From Microbacterium saperdae (GTDB taxonomy: Bacteria; Actinomycetota; Actinomycetes; Actinomycetales; Microbacteriaceae), in the NCBI RefSeq assembly GCF_006716345.1, contig NZ_VFOX01000001.1, forward strand, positions 1 through 64,000: DNA of 64,000 nt. The letters are read 5' to 3'. A program made the position numbers and the translations under genes. The notes under the pieces were generated by a model that worked only from the letters and a program-made list of their open reading frames with translations, ran no database searches and was not told the DNA's origin. This document shows, one piece after another, positions 41,798 to 49,180 of this stretch (positions are counted from its first letter, which is position 1; the number at the start of each line of letters is the position of its first letter).

Positions 41798-43209
41798 ACG
41801 AACATCACCCGACGCGGTGGTGGATCGCTGTAGTGCCGCCCGAGCGGACTGACCCAGTCGAGGCTTCGGTCGGGGAGCTGTCGAGCGGTCCATCGATGGT
41901 GTTCATCGACGTCCGGATGCTTGAGCACGTGGTGACCCGCGCAGAAGTGGCTGAGGTTGGACAGGCTCGTCCGCCCGCCCCGGGCATGGTCGTGGTTGTG
42001 ATCGATCTGGCAGCGGCGCACCGGCATGCGGCAGCCGGGGAAGCGGCAGTGCTGATCGCGCGCCCGCAGGAACCGACGCATCCCCTCTGTCGGACTGTAC
42101 GTGTCGGTCTCGACCACCATCCCCGCCGGATCGAGGAACAGCCGGGACCATCCGCCGTTGCGCCCGGCGAGATCGCGGGCGATGTCGGGATCGATCGGTC
42201 CGAAACCGTCGAGTTCTGCCGGGCGGTCATCGGCCCCGAGGAGCGTCGTGGCAGCGACCGTCACCTGGATGTGCGCCCGCACCTGATCGATGCCCGCACC
42301 CGCCGCCTCGCTGGGGTCGGCCGCCAGCAGCAGGTCGGTGAGGAGATCTGTGCGCACCTGGTCCATGGTGCGCGTATCGGCAGGGACGATGATCGGGCTC
42401 GGCTCGGGTAGAGGATCTGTCGTGAAGGTGTCTCGTTCGCCGAAGATGGCCCACTCGTCGAGGCCGGGTGCGCTCCAGTCGAGGTCTTCGGGGAAGATCG
42501 GATTCTCACCGGAGTCGAGCCCGTCGGGGGAGAGCACCGGTTCGACGTCGTCGCGAGCCGCGATCACCTGACGCGCGAGCTGCGTGAGACGGTCCATGAT
42601 CGCGGCGGCCAGGTGTTCGGGAAGCACGATGGAGATCAGCGCGAGCCCGTCGTCGACGGAGCGCATCGTGACATTGCGCTCCGAGGAGGCGCGTCGATGG
42701 CGGTCGACCAGCGTCTCGCCGGCCAGCGCTGCGGCGATCTGGCGCACCAGAGCACGGGTGCGGGCCGGGGTCTCGTTCTCGGCGACGACCACTGCGGCGG
42801 CGTCGTACAGGTCCAGCGCCCCGGCATCCGCTCTCCCTTCACGGACCGCCTCTCGCACGATCGTGCCGGCGCGGACGATCTCGCGTACATGGGCGCCCGT
42901 GATCGCGCCCCGACGGAACGACTCGCGGGCGGCAGGGTGATCGGAGTCGAGGAAGGCCGCGTCGGAGAACGCGTACTCGACGCTTCCCTGCGAGACGCGG
43001 GCGGCCGCCGAGTACTCGGCGATCATCGACCGGTGGATCGTGTCGCGATGGTACGGACTCTCCCGTGTGTCGGCGTCGCGCAGGAGCAGCCGATCGACGA
43101 GCAGTTCGGCGGATTCCGCCTCGAGTCTGGCGATCTGTCGCCGCTTCTCCACCCACGCGTCGAGCAGCGTCGCACGCTGTTCGATGTGGTCGGAGGGGGT
43201 CTGTGGCAT
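41794..43209 (-). CDS. DUF222 / HNH endonuclease domain protein (13E12 type)
   Basis: Protein of 471 aa. Residues ~40-300 match the actinobacterial DUF222 helical domain (EYSAAARVSQGSVEYAF, AITGAHVREIVRAG, MDRLTQLARQVIAARDD). The C-terminus carries an HNH nuclease motif: HCRFPGCRMPVRRCQIDHNHDHARGGRTSLSNLSHFCAGHHVLKHP. Such proteins are multicopy in Microbacteriaceae; a role in homing, defence or DNA repair is debated. ATG 43209 has TAGGCT six bases upstream. No flanking repeats or mobile element are seen. Confidence 0.88.
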   Translation of the reverse strand: MPQTPSDHIEQRATLLDAWVEKRRQIARLEAESAELLVDRLLLRDADTRESPYHRDTIHRSMIAEYSAAARVSQGSVEYAFSDAAFLDSDHPAARESFRRGAITGAHVREIVRAGTIVREAVREGRADAGALDLYDAAAVVVAENETPARTRALVRQIAAALAGETLVDRHRRASSERNVTMRSVDDGLALISIVLPEHLAAAIMDRLTQLARQVIAARDDVEPVLSPDGLDSGENPIFPEDLDWSAPGLDEWAIFGERDTFTTDPLPEPSPIIVPADTRTMDQVRTDLLTDLLLAADPSEAAGAGIDQVRAHIQVTVAATTLLGADDRPAELDGFGPIDPDIARDLAGRNGGWSRLFLDPAGMVVETDTYSPTEGMRRFLRARDQHCRFPGCRMPVRRCQIDHNHDHARGGRTSLSNLSHFCAGHHVLKHPDVDEHHRWTARQLPDRSLDWVSPLGRHYSDPPPRRVMFV

Positions 43210-43215
43210 GCTGCT

Positions 43216-43221
43216 AGCCTA
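43216..43221 (-). promoter_or_regulatory. -10 hexamer TAGGCT, leaderless DUF222/HNH gene
   Basis: TAGGCT lies 6 nt upstream of ATG 43209. Confidence 0.6.
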
Positions 43222-43367
43222 GAACATATGTACGACACTCGGGGGAAGTCATCCACAGCTGAGATGCTCAGGAGCGCTGCTCCGATGGTGGGTTTCGACA
43301 ATGGATCGTTGCGTTCCTGTGAGCAACTTCCAGACAACTGGCAGGACCGCGCTGGCAGACTGGACTC

Positions 43368-43817
43368 ATGGTGACGTTGCTGTTGGATCAGACGCAACTG
43401 GAGGTCGTGCTCTCGCCGATCGAGCGTGCCGCGACCTTCCACCGCGAGAATCTCCGGATCGTGCGCGAGACCATCACCAAGGTGCAGTTGATCGACGACG
43501 CGTGGACCTGGTTGCGGGGCGTACCGAATCCCGGCACGCACATCCCCGGTGTCCTCGCGGCCGGCAGCTGGAAGGCTGCGGGCAGCCTCGACTTCGTGCT
43601 GATCCGTCGCCGTCGTCCGTCAGTCGTGATCGACCTCGACGGAGACGCGCAGTACCGGCGCCTGATCCTCACGACCCGGCACGGGCTCGCGCTCACACAG
43701 GCGCTGCGTCTCGAGGTGTCCAGCGAAGCAGCCGATGTCGAGGAGATCGTGGCGACGGCGCCGACTCCTGTGACGAAGGGCAGCCGTCGTCCGGTGATCC
43801 GCCCCCGGCCCGCCTGA
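43368..43817 (+). CDS. hypothetical small soluble protein, possibly PH-like
   Basis: Protein of 149 aa without TM segments. Alternating strands (VTLLLDQTQLEVVLSPIERAATF, GSLDFVLIRRRRPSVVIDL, YRRLILTTRHGLALTQAL) around an LRGVPNPGTHIPGVLAAGSW core suggest a beta-sandwich or bacterial PH-like fold, as in predicted membrane-associated PH proteins. No function is assigned. A near-consensus -10 (CAGACT) lies six bases before the ATG. The gene ends 11 bp before a perfect 20-bp inverted repeat. Confidence 0.7.
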   Translation: MVTLLLDQTQLEVVLSPIERAATFHRENLRIVRETITKVQLIDDAWTWLRGVPNPGTHIPGVLAAGSWKAAGSLDFVLIRRRRPSVVIDLDGDAQYRRLILTTRHGLALTQALRLEVSSEAADVEEIVATAPTPVTKGSRRPVIRPRPA

Positions 43818-43828
43818 CAGACCAGATG

Positions 43829-43880
43829 ACATGTGAGAAGCCCTCCGCAACCGAAAGGTCGCGGAGGGCTTCTCACATGT
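43829..43880. terminator. perfect 20-bp inverted repeat, bidirectional terminator
   Basis: Arms at 43829-43848 (starting ACATGTGAGAAG) and 43861-43880 are exact reverse complements around a 12-nt loop. It lies between convergent genes and can form the same hairpin on either strand. There is no U-run. Confidence 0.75.
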
Positions 43881-43896
43881 CGGAGCGGTATGTCCG

Positions 43897-46032
43897 TCAG
43901 TCCTGACGGTGCTCGCCCTCGTGGTGGTGGTCGCCCTCGTGGTGGTGGTCACCGTCGTGGTGGTGCTGGTCACCATCGTGGTGGTGCTCGCCCTCGTGGT
44001 GGTGGTCGCCATCGTGGTGGTGGTGCTCGCCCTCGACGTGCTCATCGGATGCCGGGGCATCGTCCGCATCGTGATCGACGGGGGTCGCGGCGGGCACGGT
44101 GTCGATGACACCCGTGGATGCGACACTCCACGATGTCGATTCCCCGGATCCCGAAGAATCTTCGGACGTCTCTGCGCCGAGCGGGTAGTCCTTGGGCTCG
44201 TCCTCGTAGTAGGCGCGAGCCGCGGCAGCGAGCATCGAGCTCACCGCAGCGGAGCGGGGGTCGTCCTCGGACTGCTCGCCATCGGACTGCTCGCCCTCGG
44301 ACTGGTCGCTCGCGCCCTCGAGGCCGTCGAAGATCTCGATTCCCGCGGAGTCCTCTTCTGCGGACTCGTCGTCGGAGGCGGCGGGCGCCTCGACGGGTTC
44401 GGTCTCGGCGTCGTCCACCTCGGTGACCTCAGGGTCCTGACCCTCCGGCGCCGCGAGATCGGTCGCCTCCGGGGCGTCCTCGTCAGACTCGCGCGCCTCG
44501 TCGTCCTCGCTGTCGGCGAAGATCTGGCTGACGTCGTGCACAGGCTCGTCATCCGCGTCCGACGGCGTCGACGCGGCGGCGACGGGAGCCGCGGTGCCGA
44601 ACAGGATCTCGTCGAAAGAGGGAGTGGACGTCTCGGACGGCACCTCGGATGCCTCGGATGCCTCGGATGTCTCAGACGCCTCGGTGAGAGCCTCATCCGC
44701 GGCGACGGCCTCATCGACGGCGATCTGCGCGATCGCGTCCTCTTCGTCGGTGTCGGCCGTGAGCTCGGTGTCGGCTGCGAGTTCGGGGTCCGCGTGGTGC
44801 ACATTCTCCGATGCGCGGATGCTCTCCGCGACCTCCGCCACGGCGGCGGCGATGGCATCCTCGTCGGAGAACGCCTTCTCCTCGGGCGCAGGGTCGGCGC
44901 CGGCGGCGATCGCCGCGGCGGCAGTCGGATCCGAGGGAGCCGTCTCCGACACCGCAGCCGAGACGGCCGTGACCTCGGCGATCTCGGCGATCAGCGTGTC
45001 GTCCCCGGCGTCCTCGGCGTTCGGGGAGCCTTCCTCCGCCGGGGCCTCCTCGGCAGGGGAGTCGGCGTCTGCGGCGGGGACCGCGAAAGTCGGTGCGAGT
45101 GCGAGCTGCGACGCGGCGGCCGAAGCGCGCGGCTCCAGCTTGCCGCCGCGGACCAGCTCGATGAACACGTCCTCCAGCGTCGGACCACGCTGCACGAGCG
45201 TGCTCAACGCGATGCCGGCCTGAGCTGCGACGGCGCCGACCGTTCCTGCGTCTCCGCCGCGCACGGTGAGGCCGGAGCGCAGCACCTCCACGTCGAAGCC
45301 GGCGGTCGAGAGTGCGGCCGTGAGCGCGGCACGGTCCACGGCATCCACGACGACCGAGCCGGCCGTCGGGTCGGCGAGCTTCTCGATGCCGCTGGAGAGC
45401 ACCAGCTGGCCCTTCGAGAGCACCAGCACGTTGTCGGCCACCTGCTCGACCTCGCTGAGCACATGCGAGGAGACGAGGACGGTGCGTCCCTCATCCGCCA
45501 GGCGGCGCATCAGCAGACGCATCCAGCGGATCCCCTCGGGATCGAGACCGTTCGCCGGCTCGTCGAAGACGAGAGCGCCGGGGTCGCCGAGCAGCGCGTG
45601 CGCGACGCTCAGCCGCTGACGCATGCCGAGCGAGAACCCGCCGATGCGGGAATCGCCTTCACCGTCGAGTCCGACCAGTGCGAGCACCTCGTCGACGCGG
45701 GAGAGCGGGATGCCGTTCGCCTTCGCCGCGATCGTCAGCTGCCGACTGGCCGTGCGGCGGGGACGGTAGACCGTCTCCTCGAGCACGGAGCCGATGGTGC
45801 GCAGCGGCTGGCGGAGCTCTGCGTACGTCGTCCCGCCGATCGTGGCGGTACCGGACGTGGCACGCACCTGACCGAGCAGGATGCGCAGCGTCGTGGTCTT
45901 GCCGGCCCCGTTGGGGCCGAGGAAAGCAGTGACTGCACCGGGCTCGACACGGGCAGAGAGGTCCGAGACGGCGGTCACCTCATTGAAGCGCTTCGTCACA
46001 TGTGTGAACTCGAGCACCTGTCCGTCGGGCAT
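43897..46032 (-). CDS. ABC transporter ATP-binding protein with long acidic, His-rich C-terminal tail
   Basis: Protein of 711 aa, more than twice the usual size. Residues 1-300 form a DrrA/CcmA-like ATPase: Walker A GPNGAGKT (39-46), a signature close to FSLGMRQRL, Walker B ALVFDEPANGLD and a C-terminal dimer-type extension. Residues ~310-655 are disordered-looking and acidic, rich in Glu, Asp, Ala and Ser. The last ~58 residues contain 22 His in HHHDGD/HHHEGE-like units. No permease gene is next to it. It resembles regulators of multidrug or antibiotic export; the tail suggests metal (Zn, Ni) sensing or storage. AAGGAG precedes the ATG at 46032. Confidence 0.88.
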   Translation of the reverse strand: MPDGQVLEFTHVTKRFNEVTAVSDLSARVEPGAVTAFLGPNGAGKTTTLRILLGQVRATSGTATIGGTTYAELRQPLRTIGSVLEETVYRPRRTASRQLTIAAKANGIPLSRVDEVLALVGLDGEGDSRIGGFSLGMRQRLSVAHALLGDPGALVFDEPANGLDPEGIRWMRLLMRRLADEGRTVLVSSHVLSEVEQVADNVLVLSKGQLVLSSGIEKLADPTAGSVVVDAVDRAALTAALSTAGFDVEVLRSGLTVRGGDAGTVGAVAAQAGIALSTLVQRGPTLEDVFIELVRGGKLEPRASAAASQLALAPTFAVPAADADSPAEEAPAEEGSPNAEDAGDDTLIAEIAEVTAVSAAVSETAPSDPTAAAAIAAGADPAPEEKAFSDEDAIAAAVAEVAESIRASENVHHADPELAADTELTADTDEEDAIAQIAVDEAVAADEALTEASETSEASEASEVPSETSTPSFDEILFGTAAPVAAASTPSDADDEPVHDVSQIFADSEDDEARESDEDAPEATDLAAPEGQDPEVTEVDDAETEPVEAPAASDDESAEEDSAGIEIFDGLEGASDQSEGEQSDGEQSEDDPRSAAVSSMLAAAARAYYEDEPKDYPLGAETSEDSSGSGESTSWSVASTGVIDTVPAATPVDHDADDAPASDEHVEGEHHHHDGDHHHEGEHHHDGDQHHHDGDHHHEGDHHHEGEHRQD
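43909..44040. repeat. short tandem repeats encoding the His-rich tail
   Basis: Imperfect 18-bp units of GTGGTGGTGGTC(A/G)CC type (on the plus strand) repeat several times and encode the HHHDGD/HHHEGE peptide repeat on the minus strand. The units are imperfect, so the tract is not a simple recent slippage product. Confidence 0.7.
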
Positions 46033-46129
46033 CCGCGACCTCTCCTTGCATTGGGCACTTCCCTCTATCCTGCCGGAAAAGCGCTCGGATCGCGTATTTC
46101 ATGCGGAATCCCGCGTCGTGGGATCGGAG

Positions 46130-46135
46130 TAGCCT
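46130..46135 (+). promoter_or_regulatory. -10 hexamer TAGCCT, leaderless HIBCH-like gene
   Basis: TAGCCT lies 7 nt upstream of the GTG at 46143. Confidence 0.58.
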
Positions 46136-46142
46136 GGCTCCC

Positions 46143-47204
46143 GTGACCGAATCCACGCCTGCTCCCCGCGTCCTCATCCGCACGGAAGGAGCCCTCGGCC
46201 GGCTCACGCTCAATCGTCCCGAGGCGATCAACGCGCTCGACCTCGGCATGATCGAGATCCTCACCCAGACGCTCCACGCCTGGCGTGAGAACACCGACGT
46301 GCAGATCGTCCTGATCGACGGAGAGGGCGAGCGCGGCATGTGCGCGGGCGGAGATGTGCGAGCCCTGCACGCCCAGATCGTGGGCGGACGCGCGGAGGAG
46401 ACGGCGGAGTTCTTCCGCGCCGAGTACGCGCTGAACGCGCTGATCGCCGAGTACCCCAAGCCGGTCGTCGCCCTCGCCGACGGCATCACGATGGGCGGCG
46501 GCATCGGCCTCGCCGGCCACGCCGCGATCCGTATCGTCACGGAGCGCTCGAAGCTGGCGATGCCCGAGACCCGCATCGGATTCACTCCGGACGTCGGCGG
46601 CACCTGGCTCCTCGGCCGGGCACCCGGACGATTCGGCGAATACTTCGGGCTCACCGGCCAGACGATGAACGGCGCGGATGCCGTCTACCTCGGCTTCGCG
46701 GACCACTTCGTGCCGTCCGATCGGCTCGACGCGCTGCGCGAGGCGCTCGCCTTCCGCGCCGACCCCACCGGGCCCAGCGAGATCGTGCTGCTCTTCGACG
46801 AGACCCCGGAGCCGACGACTCTGCCCTCCCTCCGCCCCGCGATCGACGAGGCCTTCTCGGCGCCGACCGTCGCGGAGATCGTCGGACGGCTCCAGGCGCA
46901 GGGCAGTACGGATGCCGCCGCCATCGCCGACCTGCTCGAGGGGCTCGCGCCGACCGGTCTCGTCGTGACGCTCGATGCGGTGCGCGAGGCACGCGAGGCA
47001 TCGGGACTCCGCGCCGCGCTGGAGGGCGAGTACCGCCGGGTGCTCTGGTTCGTGAACGAGCACCCCGACCTCGTCGAAGGAATCCGCGCACAGCTGGTGG
47101 ACAAGGATCGCAACCCCCGGTGGCAGCCCGCCACGCTCGCCGAGCTGGCACCGGATGCCGGCGCGGAGGCGCGGGCGTACGTGCCTCGGCATCCGCTCTT
47201 CTGA
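46143..47204 (+). CDS. enoyl-CoA hydratase/isomerase family protein, likely 3-hydroxyisobutyryl-CoA hydrolase
   Basis: Crotonase-superfamily enzyme of 353 aa. LNRPEAINALDLGMIEIL is the N-terminal signature, MCAGGDVRALHAQI the first oxyanion motif, ITMGGGIGLAGHAAIRI the second, and PETRIGFTPDVGGTWLLGRAPG carries the HIBCH-type Glu/Asp. The length and the C-terminal region fit 3-hydroxyisobutyryl-CoA hydrolase (valine degradation) better than ordinary enoyl-CoA hydratases, which are shorter. The GTG at 46143 is set by TAGCCT upstream. No other valine-pathway gene is adjacent. Confidence 0.85.
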   Translation: MTESTPAPRVLIRTEGALGRLTLNRPEAINALDLGMIEILTQTLHAWRENTDVQIVLIDGEGERGMCAGGDVRALHAQIVGGRAEETAEFFRAEYALNALIAEYPKPVVALADGITMGGGIGLAGHAAIRIVTERSKLAMPETRIGFTPDVGGTWLLGRAPGRFGEYFGLTGQTMNGADAVYLGFADHFVPSDRLDALREALAFRADPTGPSEIVLLFDETPEPTTLPSLRPAIDEAFSAPTVAEIVGRLQAQGSTDAAAIADLLEGLAPTGLVVTLDAVREAREASGLRAALEGEYRRVLWFVNEHPDLVEGIRAQLVDKDRNPRWQPATLAELAPDAGAEARAYVPRHPLF

Positions 47205-47316
47205 GCGCTCGCCGCCTCTCCTTCCCCACTCTTCTCCTTCGCCCGTGCCTCGACTTGGCACGAGGTGTCGACTTGTTCGGCCCGGTGCAGAAATCGCTGG
47301 CCGGACCACGGAAAGG

Positions 47317-47348
47317 TTCGCTGTCAGCGAAGGTCCCCCGATAGGGGG
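47317..47348. promoter_or_regulatory. two inverted repeats upstream of the ABC exporter genes
   Basis: TTCGCTG-T-CAGCGAA (47317-47331) is a perfect palindrome, and CCCCC-GATA-GGGGG (47335-47348) follows at once. They lie in the ~250-bp leader/promoter gap before 47453; the first is operator-like, the second may be a leader hairpin. Confidence 0.4.
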
Positions 47349-47452
47349 ATACGAATGTCGGCGCTTCGTGGCACTCTTTCTTGTGGCCGATTGTCGGTCG
47401 GCATCCGTCAGCCGAGAAATCCGCCGATTCATCCTTCCTAGAAAGTCCGCCT

Positions 47453-49180
47453 GTGCTGGGAAAAATCCTCCTCCGTTATCTGTCTCGATACCGATGGCTG
47501 CTGCTCGCCGTGCTGGTCTTCCAGCTCGCGAGTGTCGCAGCGACCCTCTACCTTCCGCGCCTCAACGCCGACATCATCGACAAGGGCGTCGCCCTCGGTG
47601 ACACCGGTTACATCTGGAGCACCGGTCTGTTCATGCTGGCCGTGTCGCTGGGGCAGATCATCGCTTCCGTCACCGCGACCTACTTCGCGGCGCGCGCCGC
47701 GATGGGCGCCGGCCGCGACATCCGTGCCGACGTCTTCGGCAAGGTCAGCGGTTTCTCCGAGCGCGAGGTGTCGCAGTTCGGCGCCGGCTCGCTCATCACC
47801 CGCAACACGAACGACGTGCAGCAGGTGCAGATGCTCGCCATGATGGGCGCGACCATGCTCGTCACGGCGCCTCTGCTCGCGATCGGCGGCATCGTCTTCG
47901 CCATCCAGACCAACGTGGGCCTGAGCTGGCTCATCGCCGTCTCTGTGCCGCTGCTGCTCATCCTCGCGGCTCTGGTGATCGGGCGCATGGTGCCCCTGTT
48001 CCGCACCTACCAGGGCAAGCTCGACAACGTGAACCGCATCATGCGCGAGCAGCTCACGGGTGTCCGCGTGGTGCGTGCGTTCGTGCGCGAGCGCATCGAG
48101 GAAGAGCGCTTCCGCGGCGCGAACACCGACATCATGGACGTCGGACGCAAGGTCGGGTCGCTCTTCGTGTTGCTCTTCCCGCTGTTCATGCTCATCCTCA
48201 ACGTCACCGTCGTCTCGGTCATCTGGTTCGGCGGCATCGAGGTGAACAACGGCACCGTCCAGGTGGGCACGCTGTTCGCCTTCATGCAGTACATCGGCCA
48301 GATCATGGGCGGCGTCATCATGGCGAGCTTCATGGCGATGATGATCCCGCGCGCCGCGGTCTCGGCCGAGCGCATCGGCGAGGTCCTCGACTCCGAGTCC
48401 ACCCTGGTCCGCCCGGAGAACGGCGTCACCGAGTTCCCGATCCCCGGATCCGTGGCGCTCGACGGCGTCGAGTTCACCTACCCCGGCGCCGACTCCCCGG
48501 TGCTCACCGGAATCAGCTTCGCCGCGCAGCCCGGTGAGACGGTCGCGATCGTCGGATCGACCGGCTCGGGCAAGACCACCCTCGTGTCGCTCATCCCGCG
48601 TCTGTTCGACGTCTCGGGCGGAGCAGTGCACGTCGGCGGCACCGATGTGCGCGAGGCGGACGTCGAGGCGCTGTGGGACAGCATCGGCCTGGTGCCGCAG
48701 CGCCCCTTCCTGTTCACCGGCACCGTGGCGTCCAACCTGCGTTACGGACGTGAAGAGGCGACGGACGAAGAGCTCTGGCAGGCGCTCGAGATCGCACAGG
48801 GCCGCGACTTCGTCGAAGAGATGCCTGACGGGCTCGAATCGCGCATCGCGCAGGGCGGCACGAACGTCTCCGGCGGTCAGCGCCAGCGTCTCGCGATCGC
48901 CCGTGCGATCGTGCATCGTCCGCAGATCCTCGTGTTCGACGACTCGTTCTCGGCGCTCGACCTCACCACGGATGCCCGGCTCCGCCAGGCGCTGTGGCGG
49001 GAGCTCCCGCACGTGACGAAGATCGTGGTCGCGCAGCGCATCTCCACCATCACCGACGCGGACCGCATCGTCGTGCTCGACGGCGGGACCATGGTCGGCG
49101 TCGGCACACATGAGGAGCTGCTCGCGACGAGCGACACCTACCGCGAGATCGTCGAGTCGCAGCTGGGGGTGGACGCATGA
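47453..49180 (+). CDS. ABC exporter half-transporter (NBD1, degenerate Walker B)
   Basis: Protein of 575 aa: six TM segments (residues ~1-300) fused to an NBD. Walker A is GSTGSGKTT, the signature VSGGQRQRL is canonical, but Walker B reads ILVFDDSFSALD, with Asp in place of the catalytic Glu. This is the usual pattern for one half of a heterodimeric exporter such as TM287/TM288 or Mycobacterium Rv1272c/Rv1273c. GTG 47453 is chosen where the first TM helix begins; upstream in-frame sequence is atypical. The partner gene overlaps by 4 bp (ATGA). Confidence 0.9.
   Translation: MLGKILLRYLSRYRWLLLAVLVFQLASVAATLYLPRLNADIIDKGVALGDTGYIWSTGLFMLAVSLGQIIASVTATYFAARAAMGAGRDIRADVFGKVSGFSEREVSQFGAGSLITRNTNDVQQVQMLAMMGATMLVTAPLLAIGGIVFAIQTNVGLSWLIAVSVPLLLILAALVIGRMVPLFRTYQGKLDNVNRIMREQLTGVRVVRAFVRERIEEERFRGANTDIMDVGRKVGSLFVLLFPLFMLILNVTVVSVIWFGGIEVNNGTVQVGTLFAFMQYIGQIMGGVIMASFMAMMIPRAAVSAERIGEVLDSESTLVRPENGVTEFPIPGSVALDGVEFTYPGADSPVLTGISFAAQPGETVAIVGSTGSGKTTLVSLIPRLFDVSGGAVHVGGTDVREADVEALWDSIGLVPQRPFLFTGTVASNLRYGREEATDEELWQALEIAQGRDFVEEMPDGLESRIAQGGTNVSGGQRQRLAIARAIVHRPQILVFDDSFSALDLTTDARLRQALWRELPHVTKIVVAQRISTITDADRIVVLDGGTMVGVGTHEELLATSDTYREIVESQLGVDA

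Noticed and set aside
41794..43209. Mobile element or intron carrying the HNH protein
   Set aside because: No terminal repeats, target duplications, reverse transcriptase or intron structure flank the gene.
43909..46146. Plus-strand open frame of 745 codons rich in Val opposite the His-rich ABC ATPase
   Set aside because: Antisense shadow: the Val runs are the complement of His/acidic repeats, and the ATPase motifs are on the minus strand.
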